From JAFGSI01 sp041287425 (GTDB lineage: Bacteria > Chloroflexota > Anaerolineae > Anaerolineales > Villigracilaceae), in contig JBEULG010000034.1 in NCBI GenBank assembly GCA_041287425.1, positions 57,156-121,155 on the forward strand: a stretch of 64,000 bases of DNA, in the 5' to 3' direction. The position numbers and the translations under genes are program-made. Below, piece after piece: positions 16,221 through 22,772 of this stretch; positions within the stretch are counted from its first letter, which is position 1, and the number at the start of each line of letters is the position of its first letter. Below the pieces are notes generated by a model that was given only the letters and a program-made list of their open reading frames with translations, made no database searches and had not been told where the DNA came from.

Positions 16221-16472
16221 ATGGCAGACGTATTCATGAATGTGCGAATTGAAGAGGAAGATGCGCGGATGTTGGAGCGCATGATGGCTGAGGATTTCAT
16301 CGACAACCGCAGTATGTTCATCCGCCGGCTCATCCGCCAGGAGTGGGCTAGGCGCTTCTCTCAGCCGAACCCGGAGATCAGTGTAGCGGATGCAATGCTG
16401 GCAGGAAAGAGCATTGGCCAGGAGGAATCCGATGAAGCGCAAGTATCGTGTTTGGGACGGCGCGGAAACTGA
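16221..16472 (+). CDS. Ribbon-helix-helix-like small regulator
   Basis: An 83-residue protein starting MADVFMNVRIEEEDARMLERM, a beta strand then two helices (FIDNRSMFIRRLIRQEW), the layout of Arc/CopG ribbon-helix-helix DNA-binding proteins. The C terminus is loose and not conserved-looking. RHH proteins bind short palindromes as dimers of dimers, so this is one candidate reader of the ACTSAGT repeats. AAGGAGG precedes ATG 16221. The next gene overlaps its 3' end. Confidence 0.55.
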   Translation: MADVFMNVRIEEEDARMLERMMAEDFIDNRSMFIRRLIRQEWARRFSQPNPEISVADAMLAGKSIGQEESDEAQVSCLGRRGN

Positions 16473-16545
16473 GTATACGGCCTGGCTGACCGATGCCGAA
16501 GTTGTGGAACTCCGGCGGCAGGGGTTTTACGTGATTCCAGTATAG
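16432..16545 (+). CDS. 37-residue early protein, unknown
   Basis: Starts at ATG 16432 inside the previous gene, 5 nt after AGGAGGA (16420-16426). The product is MKRKYRVWDGAETEYTAWL and a short helix ending in GFYVIPV. The core resembles small phage proteins that predict one beta hairpin and one helix. It contains the motif copy AACTGAGTA at 16467. Confidence 0.55.
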   Translation: MKRKYRVWDGAETEYTAWLTDAEVVELRRQGFYVIPV

Positions 16546-16555
16546 GACGGGCATC

Positions 16556-16873
16556 ATGTCCTGCGAAATTCGGCTCGATTCGGGCGTGATTCTGGCGGTG
16601 TTTTTCGGACTGATGCTCTTTGGCATCGGCTACAACGCGCTGGTGGCGTGGCTGGAACGCAAAGGCTATACCGAGGGGTTTCTCTCGCTGGTCGTTGCGC
16701 TGGGCGTGGCGGTGACGCTGGCAGGGGTTGCGGTACTGAGTATCCAGGCAGCATTGCTGACGTTGGGCGCCTTCGTCGCCAGTGGGACGCCAATGATCGT
16801 TGGGTCTATCGTGCGCTACCTGCAGAAGCGCGAAGAAGCGAAAAAAGCCATACTCGCGGAGATAGAAAAATGA
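16556..16873 (+). CDS. Small integral membrane protein, unknown
   Basis: A 105-residue protein with about three hydrophobic helices (VILAVFFGLMLFGIGY, LSLVVALGVAVTLAGVAVLS, and ALLTLGAFVASGTPMIVGSI) and a charged C terminus (YLQKREEAKKAILAEIEK). The role is unknown; early-region membrane proteins of temperate phages often act in superinfection exclusion, which is only inference. Stop and next start overlap (ATGA at 16870). Confidence 0.65.
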   Translation: MSCEIRLDSGVILAVFFGLMLFGIGYNALVAWLERKGYTEGFLSLVVALGVAVTLAGVAVLSIQAALLTLGAFVASGTPMIVGSIVRYLQKREEAKKAILAEIEK

Positions 16874-17079
16874 CCAAACCGCGCGAATGGCCGAATGCCG
16901 CGAAGGAAGCACGCGATAGGAGTGCCGAGGAAGCCATCCGTGCGCTGCGAGCGATTGAGCCGCTTTTGGAGAAGGAGGTAACCGAGACGGAAAAGATACG
17001 ACGATTGGCAATTGCAATTCACGCACTGCAAACGATTTTGCGCCTTTTGGAACATGAAGGTGCGCAGACAAGACCATAG
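16870..17079 (+). CDS. 69-residue helical early protein, unknown
   Basis: Starts MTKPREWPNAAKEARDRSAE and continues as an amphipathic, charged helix (ALRAIEPLLEKEVTETEKIRR, LAIAIHALQTILRLLEH). ATG overlaps the previous stop. The frame is open further upstream to 16648, but that part is a shadow of the membrane-protein gene. No family recognised. Confidence 0.6.
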   Translation: MTKPREWPNAAKEARDRSAEEAIRALRAIEPLLEKEVTETEKIRRLAIAIHALQTILRLLEHEGAQTRP

Positions 17080-17087
17080 GAGGAACG

Positions 17088-17291
17088 ATGACCGAACTTG
17101 AAAAATGCCTATTTCTGATTTCTGATGCGCTGGCGCTGCCAGACCCGCACCCGGCCATCATCTACGCAGCACGCTATCTGGTTACTGAATATGACAGCGA
17201 CGATATTCCTGATTGGATTCGCATTCTCGCCAACGGCAAAGCGGATGACTGGGAAAGTGTGGTTGTCAAAGCGCGCCGCGCATTTCGATAA
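17088..17291 (+). CDS. 67-residue early protein, unknown
   Basis: Reads MTELEKCLFLISDALALPDPHP and AARYLVTEYDSDDIPDWIRILANGK. AGGAGG precedes ATG 17088. It is acidic and helical with no recognised family. Followed by two hairpins before the next gene. Confidence 0.55.
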   Translation: MTELEKCLFLISDALALPDPHPAIIYAARYLVTEYDSDDIPDWIRILANGKADDWESVVVKARRAFR

Positions 17292-17296
17292 AAAAA

Positions 17297-17348
17297 CCGC
17301 CCTGGCGGGGGCGGCATTTGGAAAAGCGAATGCTTTTCACTATCTCAA
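17297..17348. terminator. Pair of hairpins in the early operon
   Basis: CCGCCC (17297-17302) pairs with GGGCGG (17309-17314); then GAAAAGC-GAAT-GCTTTTC (17331-17348) is perfect. The first stem is preceded by an A run, so it would have a T tail only on the minus strand. Could be a partial terminator or RNA-processing site in the rightward transcript. Confidence 0.4.
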
Positions 17349-17371
17349 TTATACCAGAAGGAGTTGAAAAA

Positions 17372-18094
17372 ATGGAAACTCAATTTATTCAGGACCCGTG
17401 GGAAAGCGCCGAAAACGCAAAAGAGCCTCAATTCTCGAACGAGATTTGGGGACAGGTCGAGGCGCAATCGTGGTTCTGTATCCTGGAGAAAGGGATCGGC
17501 AAGGTCGAATTTGACCCCCAGGTGCACAGTCCAGACCAGCGGCGCACGGCAATTGACATTGTCATCCACTCGCTGCCGGAGATGAATCTATCATTTGACC
17601 TGGCGCGCAACATGATCGCCGAATCGCGCGAGTGGGCTTCATTTGTTCTGCCCAGCATTCGCGACATGGGTATCAGTCCAAAACAGTTGCACGGCGCGTG
17701 GGTAAAGGTGCAAACCGTGCCATTGACGGACAAAAGCGGAAATCCGATCACATACACGGACGCGAATGGGATTGTAAAAGAGAAAACCACCATCAAGTTC
17801 CTTGCTCTGTTCAAGAGTGAAGATGAATGCCGAGCCGACTATCTAGCCAATTCTGGAAAGCCTTCACCGACTACTAAGTACACCAGTGAGAATGGCAATG
17901 GCAACAAAGAACGCGAAACAGCGCTGGTGTTCTTGAGGGCGTATGTGCAAAACGTCTGCCGTGGACAACACGATCTGGATGCAGTGCGCGCTGCTCTGGC
18001 ACAGAAGATTGCCGAACAGCCGTTAATCAGCAAATACTTCACCGTTGACAGCGCGGAAACGGTTGCGCTGATTACTGAGTACATGGCGAAGTAG
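17372..18094 (+). CDS. Unknown early protein next to recombination genes
   Basis: A 240-residue soluble protein beginning METQFIQDPWESAENAK. Segments WGQVEAQSWFCILEKGIGKVEFDP and LHGAWVKVQTVPLTDKSGNPITY look beta-rich. The C-terminal third is helical (ETALVFLRAYVQNVC, AALAQKIAEQPLISKYF). ATG 17372 follows GAAGGAG; ATG 17318 is less likely. Sak4-like ATPases usually sit with a single-strand-binding protein, and this gene occupies that position, but an OB fold cannot be shown from sequence alone. Confidence 0.55.
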   Translation: METQFIQDPWESAENAKEPQFSNEIWGQVEAQSWFCILEKGIGKVEFDPQVHSPDQRRTAIDIVIHSLPEMNLSFDLARNMIAESREWASFVLPSIRDMGISPKQLHGAWVKVQTVPLTDKSGNPITYTDANGIVKEKTTIKFLALFKSEDECRADYLANSGKPSPTTKYTSENGNGNKERETALVFLRAYVQNVCRGQHDLDAVRAALAQKIAEQPLISKYFTVDSAETVALITEYMAK

Positions 18095-18103
18095 GAGGGC
18101 ACA

Positions 18104-18280
18104 ATGTTCGATGTGACGTTCCTGATCCCCGATTATCCGGATTGGATCGAGATGTCGAGGGTTGCACCTTCTGACCCGGATGAAATCATGCCCGCAGACG
18201 AGAAAGAGCATTTGTTCGAGGAACTGTGTGCGATGATTGATGCCGGTGCGTTCGACCCAGAGCGAGAAATTCTGGCCTAG
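18104..18280 (+). CDS. 58-residue acidic protein, unknown
   Basis: Starts ATG 18104 behind AGGAGGG. The product MFDVTFLIPDYPDWIEMSRV continues as an acidic, helical tail (ADEKEHLFEELCAMIDAGAF). Its acidity is compatible with a DNA mimic, but that is speculation. It is the last gene before the tRNA-like element. Confidence 0.55.
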   Translation: MFDVTFLIPDYPDWIEMSRVAPSDPDEIMPADEKEHLFEELCAMIDAGAFDPEREILA

Positions 18281-18418
18281 GTGTTGGCTCAAAACTGGGT
18301 ATTTGCGTCGGCGGCGCCCTCCTCGCACGCCGAGCCGGAGAGCGTAACCGGCAGAACCTTAAAAAGAGCGGGCATGTGGTGGGAACACACAGGTCGGCGC
18401 AGAAGGGATGCCATCATT
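18281..18418. other. Non-coding leader of the tRNA-like element
   Basis: 138 bases without a gene between the 58-residue protein and the tRNA-like sequence. The G+C-rich first part (CGGCGGCGCCCTCC, CGCACGCCG) could fold. A run CTTAAAAAGAG at 18357-18367 breaks the G+C-rich text. No clear promoter. Confidence 0.3.
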
Positions 18419-18485
18419 GCGGGTGTAGCTTAACTGGTAAAGCCCCTAGTCAGGGAGATGGTGGGTTCGAATCCCCCTTCCCGCT
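18419..18485 (+). tRNA. tRNA-Gly-like element with shortened anticodon arm (atypical or decayed)
   Basis: The ends and arms follow tRNA rules: GCGGGTG pairs with TTCCCGC (one mismatch, one wobble), D arm GCTT/AAGC with loop AACTGGTA, and T arm with loop TTCGAAT and one stem mismatch. Between D and T arms there are only 17 nt instead of about 22, giving CCCT-AGTC-AGGG, which cannot present a normal seven-base anticodon loop. Ends and D arm resemble bacterial tRNA-Gly. No encoded CCA. It may be a decayed phage tRNA or a tRNA mimic. Confidence 0.5.
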
Positions 18486-18506
18486 CTGGACTGAAAAGGA
18501 GCAGCA

Positions 18507-19265
18507 ATGATTTCAGCCATTATGATTGACCAAAGAGAGCCAGATTACATCAAAAGCCAATTTCCAGATTCTGCGGTTACACTACTCGAAACCGGAGACG
18601 CCTGGGTGGCGTGTGATGATGGGCATATCCTGCTCATCGAACGCAAAACTAATGACGATTTGCTCAACAGTCTGAAAGATGGTCGTCTATTAGAGCAAAT
18701 CAGCCGCCTGGTTGAGAACCGCATCAACCAACAATTGCGGGGAGAGAGACAAACCTATTGGCCATATCTCGTCATCACCGGCGCATTTGCGCCTGATCGC
18801 AATGGGAAGGTTTATACCGGTCGTGAGACAGGCTGGAACTGGAACGCTGTCCAGGGGGCATTGCTCACCGTGCAGGAACTGGGCTGCTACGTAGTTCACT
18901 GTCCGTCCGATACTGAGTATGCCAGCACAATCAAGATGTTGGCCAACCGCAAGCGCGATGAAGTGGTTGACATACTTCCACAAAAAGAAGCGCTCCCTGT
19001 AGACGCCAAAAGCGTCTTCCTGATGGGCTTGCCGGGAATTGGGTTGGAGCGGGCGCGGCAGATACTCGAACGGAGCGGCGGAATTCTGGCACATGCGCTG
19101 GTTGGCTTGACCGACTTGGAAATCAAGTCGCCAATCGGCGAAGTCTCTCGACAGAAAATTCGTGGATTTTTGGGATTACGTGACAACCAGACAATTGAAT
19201 TGAGCCTGGATGAAAACGACCGAGAAAAACTCATCATTTTTGAAAAGGAGAAAAGCCATGTTTAA
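18507..19265 (+). CDS. ERCC4-type (XPF-like) nuclease
   Basis: A 252-residue structure-specific nuclease. Catalytic residues of the ERCC4 fold are visible: Asp8 in IDQREP, Gly30-Asp31, and the ERK triad at 45-47 (LLIERKTNDDLLNS). A helix-hairpin-helix pair follows near residues 170-215 (MGLPGIGLERARQIL). It would cut branched DNA during phage recombination or replication. AAAAGGAG precedes ATG 18507. Its 3' end overlaps the ATPase start by 8 nt, so the two are coupled. Confidence 0.85.
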   Translation: MISAIMIDQREPDYIKSQFPDSAVTLLETGDAWVACDDGHILLIERKTNDDLLNSLKDGRLLEQISRLVENRINQQLRGERQTYWPYLVITGAFAPDRNGKVYTGRETGWNWNAVQGALLTVQELGCYVVHCPSDTEYASTIKMLANRKRDEVVDILPQKEALPVDAKSVFLMGLPGIGLERARQILERSGGILAHALVGLTDLEIKSPIGEVSRQKIRGFLGLRDNQTIELSLDENDREKLIIFEKEKSHV

Positions 19266-20130
19266 GCCTGCTGAGAAGCGACAAGCAAAACTCAGAATGA
19301 CGATTGATGGACCCGCAGGAAGCGGCAAAACCTACACAGCATTGCGCTTTGCCCATGCAATCGCGGCGCGCACCGGCGGGAAAATTGCCGTCGTGGACAC
19401 CGAACGGGGTAGCGCCAGCAAATACGTTGGCGAAGCACCAGATGGTGTGCCGTGGCAATTTGATGTTCTCGAACTCACCCAATTCAGCCCGGAGCGCTAC
19501 ACCGAGGCGGTTCTGGCAGCGGGCCGCGCCGGGTACTCAGTACTGGTGATTGACAGCCTGTCTCACGCCTGGGAAGGCGTCGGGGGGGCACTGGAGATCA
19601 AGGATAGGATCGCCGGGTCAAGCAACGAGAACTCGTTTACGGCCTGGCGGCACGTGACGCCGCTGCACAACCGCATGATTGACACCATTCTCCAATCGCC
19701 GATGCACGTCATCACCACCATGCGCAGCCGCACTGAGTACGTGCCAGAAGTGACAAATGGGAAAATCACCGGCGTGCGGCGTGTGGGGTTGGCACCGGTG
19801 CAGCGTCCAGGCATGGAGTATGAATTCGACCTGGTTTGCGACATGGACTGGGCGCACATCATGACGGTGGCCAAGAGCCGCTGTCCGCTTGTAGCTGATA
19901 TGCAGGTCGAGAAACCAGGGCCGGAGTTTATCGGCATTGTTTTGGACTGGCTTGAGGGTAAGGGAAGCCCTGTACCGGTCAAACCGGCACCCAGGCCGCA
20001 GATCACGCTTGAACAACTCTTGGAGCAATTTGATCCGTCCGCCATTATGGACGCAAACGACGGGAAAATTCCTGCGACGCAAGAAGAAGTTGAAAAAGTC
20101 TTCGCGGTTCTCAAGGGAGCACAAGAATGA
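19258..20130 (+). CDS. Sak4-like RecA-fold ATPase (AAA_24)
   Basis: A 290-residue phage ATPase. Walker A is GPAGSGKT at residues 18-25 (Lys24), Walker B is VLVIDSLSH, and VVDTERGSASKY supplies the following acidic motif. The pattern fits the Sak4 group of phage single-strand annealing ATPases. ATG 19258 follows AAAAGGAG; the earlier in-frame ATG 19210 lies inside the nuclease gene. Partners are the flanking ERCC4-type and RecB-like nucleases. Confidence 0.8.
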   Translation: MFKPAEKRQAKLRMTIDGPAGSGKTYTALRFAHAIAARTGGKIAVVDTERGSASKYVGEAPDGVPWQFDVLELTQFSPERYTEAVLAAGRAGYSVLVIDSLSHAWEGVGGALEIKDRIAGSSNENSFTAWRHVTPLHNRMIDTILQSPMHVITTMRSRTEYVPEVTNGKITGVRRVGLAPVQRPGMEYEFDLVCDMDWAHIMTVAKSRCPLVADMQVEKPGPEFIGIVLDWLEGKGSPVPVKPAPRPQITLEQLLEQFDPSAIMDANDGKIPATQEEVEKVFAVLKGAQE

Positions 20131-20879
20131 TTGAACACCTGAGTTACTCGTCCGTCAGCATGTACCTGGACTGCCCGGAGGCCTGGCGGAGGAAATATAT
20201 CGCTAAAGAGCCAACCCGGACAACCAGCGCGCTGGCATTTGGAAGTGCATTTCACGGAACTATAGAACGCATGATCCAGGATTCTCAGCGTGATTGGCAA
20301 AACGTTTGGCGGGAAGAATTCGGCAAAGCGTTTACGGAAGTAGCACTGGAACAAGACGAAACGCCGGAACAGCACTACAACGAGGGGGTTCGGATGTTGA
20401 GTAACAGCGACGTGCAGGCCGCAATCGCCACAATCAAACCACGCCATGATGATGCCGGAGCCATGATTGAGCGCAAAGTCGAACTGCACGTGCCAGGGGT
20501 GCCGGTGCCGGTCATCGGATACATTGATGTCATTCTCGAAGACGGCACACCGGCGGATTTCAAAACCAGCGCCAGGTCGTGGACGCAGGAGCAAGCCAAT
20601 AACAGCCTGCAAACCCTTTTCTACCTGGCAGCACTTAACCAAGCCGGGTTTGATGTCAACTGGCGTTTTAGACACTTTGTGTTCGTCAAGACGAAAACAC
20701 CGCAGGTTCAGGTATTGGAACACAGCCACACACCGGGAGAATTGTTTTTCCTGTTTGAGATGGTGAAACGAGTGTGGATTGGGATCGAGAAAGAATTTTT
20801 CCCCTTGAACCCAACCACCTGGCGCTGCTCCGAGAAATATTGCGACTTTTACGCAAATTGCCGGGGGCGGTATGTATGA
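20127..20879 (+). CDS. RecB/Cas4-like PD-(D/E)XK nuclease with Fe-S cysteines
   Basis: A 250-residue exonuclease. The order of motifs is LSYSSVSMYLDCPEAW (Cys16), FGSAFHGTIE with the early catalytic His, GYIDVILEDGTPADFKTS (the D...DFK active site) and C-terminal cysteines 234, 239 and 245. One N-terminal and three C-terminal Cys is the [4Fe-4S] arrangement of AddB and Cas4. It overlaps neighbours on both sides by 4-8 nt. It likely resects DNA ends for the Sak4-like annealase. CRISPR adaptation is unlikely, since no array or Cas gene is near. Confidence 0.85.
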   Translation: MIEHLSYSSVSMYLDCPEAWRRKYIAKEPTRTTSALAFGSAFHGTIERMIQDSQRDWQNVWREEFGKAFTEVALEQDETPEQHYNEGVRMLSNSDVQAAIATIKPRHDDAGAMIERKVELHVPGVPVPVIGYIDVILEDGTPADFKTSARSWTQEQANNSLQTLFYLAALNQAGFDVNWRFRHFVFVKTKTPQVQVLEHSHTPGELFFLFEMVKRVWIGIEKEFFPLNPTTWRCSEKYCDFYANCRGRYV

Positions 20880-21705
20880 TCTATTCGGCAACCCAACCAC
20901 TCAAAGCAAATGCAGCGTCACGGAAAAAAACGGGGCACTGGAAATCCGTACCCCGTACAATCCACAATTCGTGGCGCTAATAAAAAGCCTGCCGTCTAGT
21001 GCCAGGCGGTTTGATTCCGCCAGTAAAGCCTGGCAGGTTGATACTCAGTATGCGGACAAGGTGCGCGAGTGGATTTTAGAGTGCTACGGCGAAGACGTTG
21101 GAACAATCAATATCAGCAGCAGCAAATCGCAACTCGAAATGCGGGTTTGCGATGTGTGGTATCTCGGACGTGCCAAGCCTGCTGGAGATGAAAGTCAAGC
21201 AATGGGCATGAATGCCAGGCGGGAGTGGGTCTTTGTCTTCCCGGAACGAGTCCTGCGTGAATGGTTCGAAGGGGACAGCAGGTATACGAATACTGCAACG
21301 CTCTATGGTGTTCTGGGTATTCATCGCACGGCCGATGATGAGGAAATCAAATCGGCGTATCGGCGCATGGTGAAGCAGTGGCACCCGGACGTGTGTAAAG
21401 AACCAAATGCGCAGGAGATGTTTATCAAGATTCGGGAAGCGTATGAGTTACTGAGTAATCCAACCAGACGTGCCAAATATGATGCCGGATTGGTTCTGGA
21501 GGCGACCGTATCCAAAGATCACGTCTCATCTGGTTATTACCGCGCCCCGCTGCGATGCGGCTACATCCTGGCTGAGGGATACGAACGCCTGGGGCGGTTC
21601 ATAGTGGCAAAAATCTTGAAATGGGAAGATATTGTCTCCGATCAGGGCGTCCTGGTTGCGTCTTGGCCCACTTGGGCAACCGAACCCACCTTCTCATGGA
21701 GGTGA
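20872..21705 (+). CDS. HARP-like domain fused to a DnaJ J-domain
   Basis: A 277-residue two-part protein. The N-terminal ~70 residues (LEIRTPYNPQFVALIKSLP, RRFDSASKAWQVDTQYADKV) resemble the HARP domain of SMARCAL1-type annealing helicases. A linker with VWYLGRAKPAG and VFVFPERVLREWF follows. Residues 143-205 are a J-domain, with the HPD tripeptide at 171-173 and the YELLSNPTRRAKYD end. A J-domain recruits Hsp70 (DnaK). The C-terminal ~70 residues are unassigned. The combination suggests host-chaperone recruitment to branched DNA or a replication complex; this is inference. Confidence 0.8.
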   Translation: MYDLFGNPTTQSKCSVTEKNGALEIRTPYNPQFVALIKSLPSSARRFDSASKAWQVDTQYADKVREWILECYGEDVGTINISSSKSQLEMRVCDVWYLGRAKPAGDESQAMGMNARREWVFVFPERVLREWFEGDSRYTNTATLYGVLGIHRTADDEEIKSAYRRMVKQWHPDVCKEPNAQEMFIKIREAYELLSNPTRRAKYDAGLVLEATVSKDHVSSGYYRAPLRCGYILAEGYERLGRFIVAKILKWEDIVSDQGVLVASWPTWATEPTFSWR

Positions 21706-21708
21706 ATG

Positions 21709-22269
21709 ATGGAAACTGCTATTGTTCCTGGATCACTCAGTGCAATTGCGAAACAAGAGAACAAAAGTATTGCTGAAACATTCGTCAATGCAGACCTGAT
21801 CATTATCGTAGACACCAGCGGAAGCATGGCGAGCCAAGACAGCCGGGGTGGAAAATCACGCTACGATGTGGCCTGTGAGGAACTGGCTTATCTGCAAGCC
21901 AATCACCCCGGCAAGATTGCTGTTCTCGCGTTCTCAAATGACGTTCAATTCTGCCCAGCCGGAATGCCGACCTATTTTGGCTGCGGCACAGACATGGCAA
22001 AAGCGTTGCAGTTTGCCAAAATCGCCGATGTGCCGGGGATGCAATTTATCCTGATCAGCGATGGCGAACCGGATGATCCGATAGCAACTCTGGAAGTCGC
22101 GGCGACATATAAAAACAAAATTTCCACCATTTATGTTGGGCCAGAGACACATCCGCACGGGAGAGACTTTCTCAATAGGCTCGCAGCAGCCACGGGCGGA
22201 CACACCATTACAGCTGACCGGGCGAGGGAACTCAAGGCGAAAATTGAGACACTGTATTTGCCGGGTTAA
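21709..22269 (+). CDS. von Willebrand factor A domain protein
   Basis: A 186-residue, mostly single-domain vWA protein. The metal-ion-dependent adhesion site is DTSGSM (residues 35-40), with a later GCGTDMAKAL (the MIDAS Thr) and ILISDGEPDD (the MIDAS Asp). There is no signal peptide, so it acts in the cytoplasm. Such proteins often pair with AAA+ or chaperone systems, and it directly follows the J-domain protein. ATG 21709 is preferred over 21706 because GGAGGTG sits at 21698-21704. Confidence 0.8.
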   Translation: METAIVPGSLSAIAKQENKSIAETFVNADLIIIVDTSGSMASQDSRGGKSRYDVACEELAYLQANHPGKIAVLAFSNDVQFCPAGMPTYFGCGTDMAKALQFAKIADVPGMQFILISDGEPDDPIATLEVAATYKNKISTIYVGPETHPHGRDFLNRLAAATGGHTITADRARELKAKIETLYLPG

Positions 22270-22272
22270 AAA

Positions 22273-22515
22273 ATGGAGTGGAAAGAAAATGAAATTTACC
22301 CCGGTAGGCATTGGATGCTTTATAACCGGCATGGCGACTATATCGCACGAATAGATAAACGGCAATACGACAATTTATTCCGCTGGACAATTTATCCGTA
22401 TAACGATGAAAAGAGAATGTATGGGTATGCCAAAACGCTGGATAAGGCAAAACAATTAGTAGAGGCCATCCTGAACGGAAATCCTATCCAATTGACATTG
22501 AACTTAGAAGGGTAA
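22273..22515 (+). CDS. 80-residue hypothetical protein
   Basis: Reads MEWKENEIYPGRHWMLYNRHGDYIARIDKRQ and RWTIYPYNDEKRMYGYAKTLDKAKQLVEAIL (both shortened mentally as beta strands then one helix). Rich in aromatic and charged residues; no named family recognised. It lies 3 nt after the vWA gene and 2 nt before the next gene, so it belongs to the same operon. Confidence 0.55.
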   Translation: MEWKENEIYPGRHWMLYNRHGDYIARIDKRQYDNLFRWTIYPYNDEKRMYGYAKTLDKAKQLVEAILNGNPIQLTLNLEG

Positions 22516-22517
22516 AA

Positions 22518-22772
22518 ATGGTGTCGTTTTTATTAGATGACGGCCGTGTTGTCGTGGCGGAAAAAGATTGCGGTTGTTTGCCAGAAATTCACTCCGGTCC
22601 GCATTGGCTATACATGGATGACTATTACAAACGAAAAAACCATGCTTTTCTAGAACAAAATACCGTTTTGGGATATTTGGCATTCGTCAATGAGGAAATG
22701 GCACGACTGCGAATACTCGAAGCAGAAATGACCACAAGGCACATCGTGAAGATCATTCGGGAAGATTTATGA
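22518..22772 (+). CDS. 84-residue hypothetical protein
   Basis: Starts MVSFLLDDGRVVVAEKDCGC and contains HSGPHWLYMDDYYKRKNHAF, then a helical end (EEMARLRILEAEMTTRHIV). Two Cys and one His near residue 18-25 do not form a recognised zinc site. GAAGGG precedes ATG 22518. The stop overlaps the next start by 4 nt. Confidence 0.55.
   Translation: MVSFLLDDGRVVVAEKDCGCLPEIHSGPHWLYMDDYYKRKNHAFLEQNTVLGYLAFVNEEMARLRILEAEMTTRHIVKIIREDL

Noticed and set aside
16221..16472. Toxin-antitoxin pair with the next small gene
   Set aside because: The RHH-like protein could be an antitoxin, but the 37-residue neighbour shows no toxin motif.
20127..20879. Cas4 as evidence of a CRISPR system
   Set aside because: The nuclease has Cas4-like cysteines, but no array, Cas1 or Cas2 lies in the window; the Sak4-like and ERCC4 neighbours indicate phage recombination.
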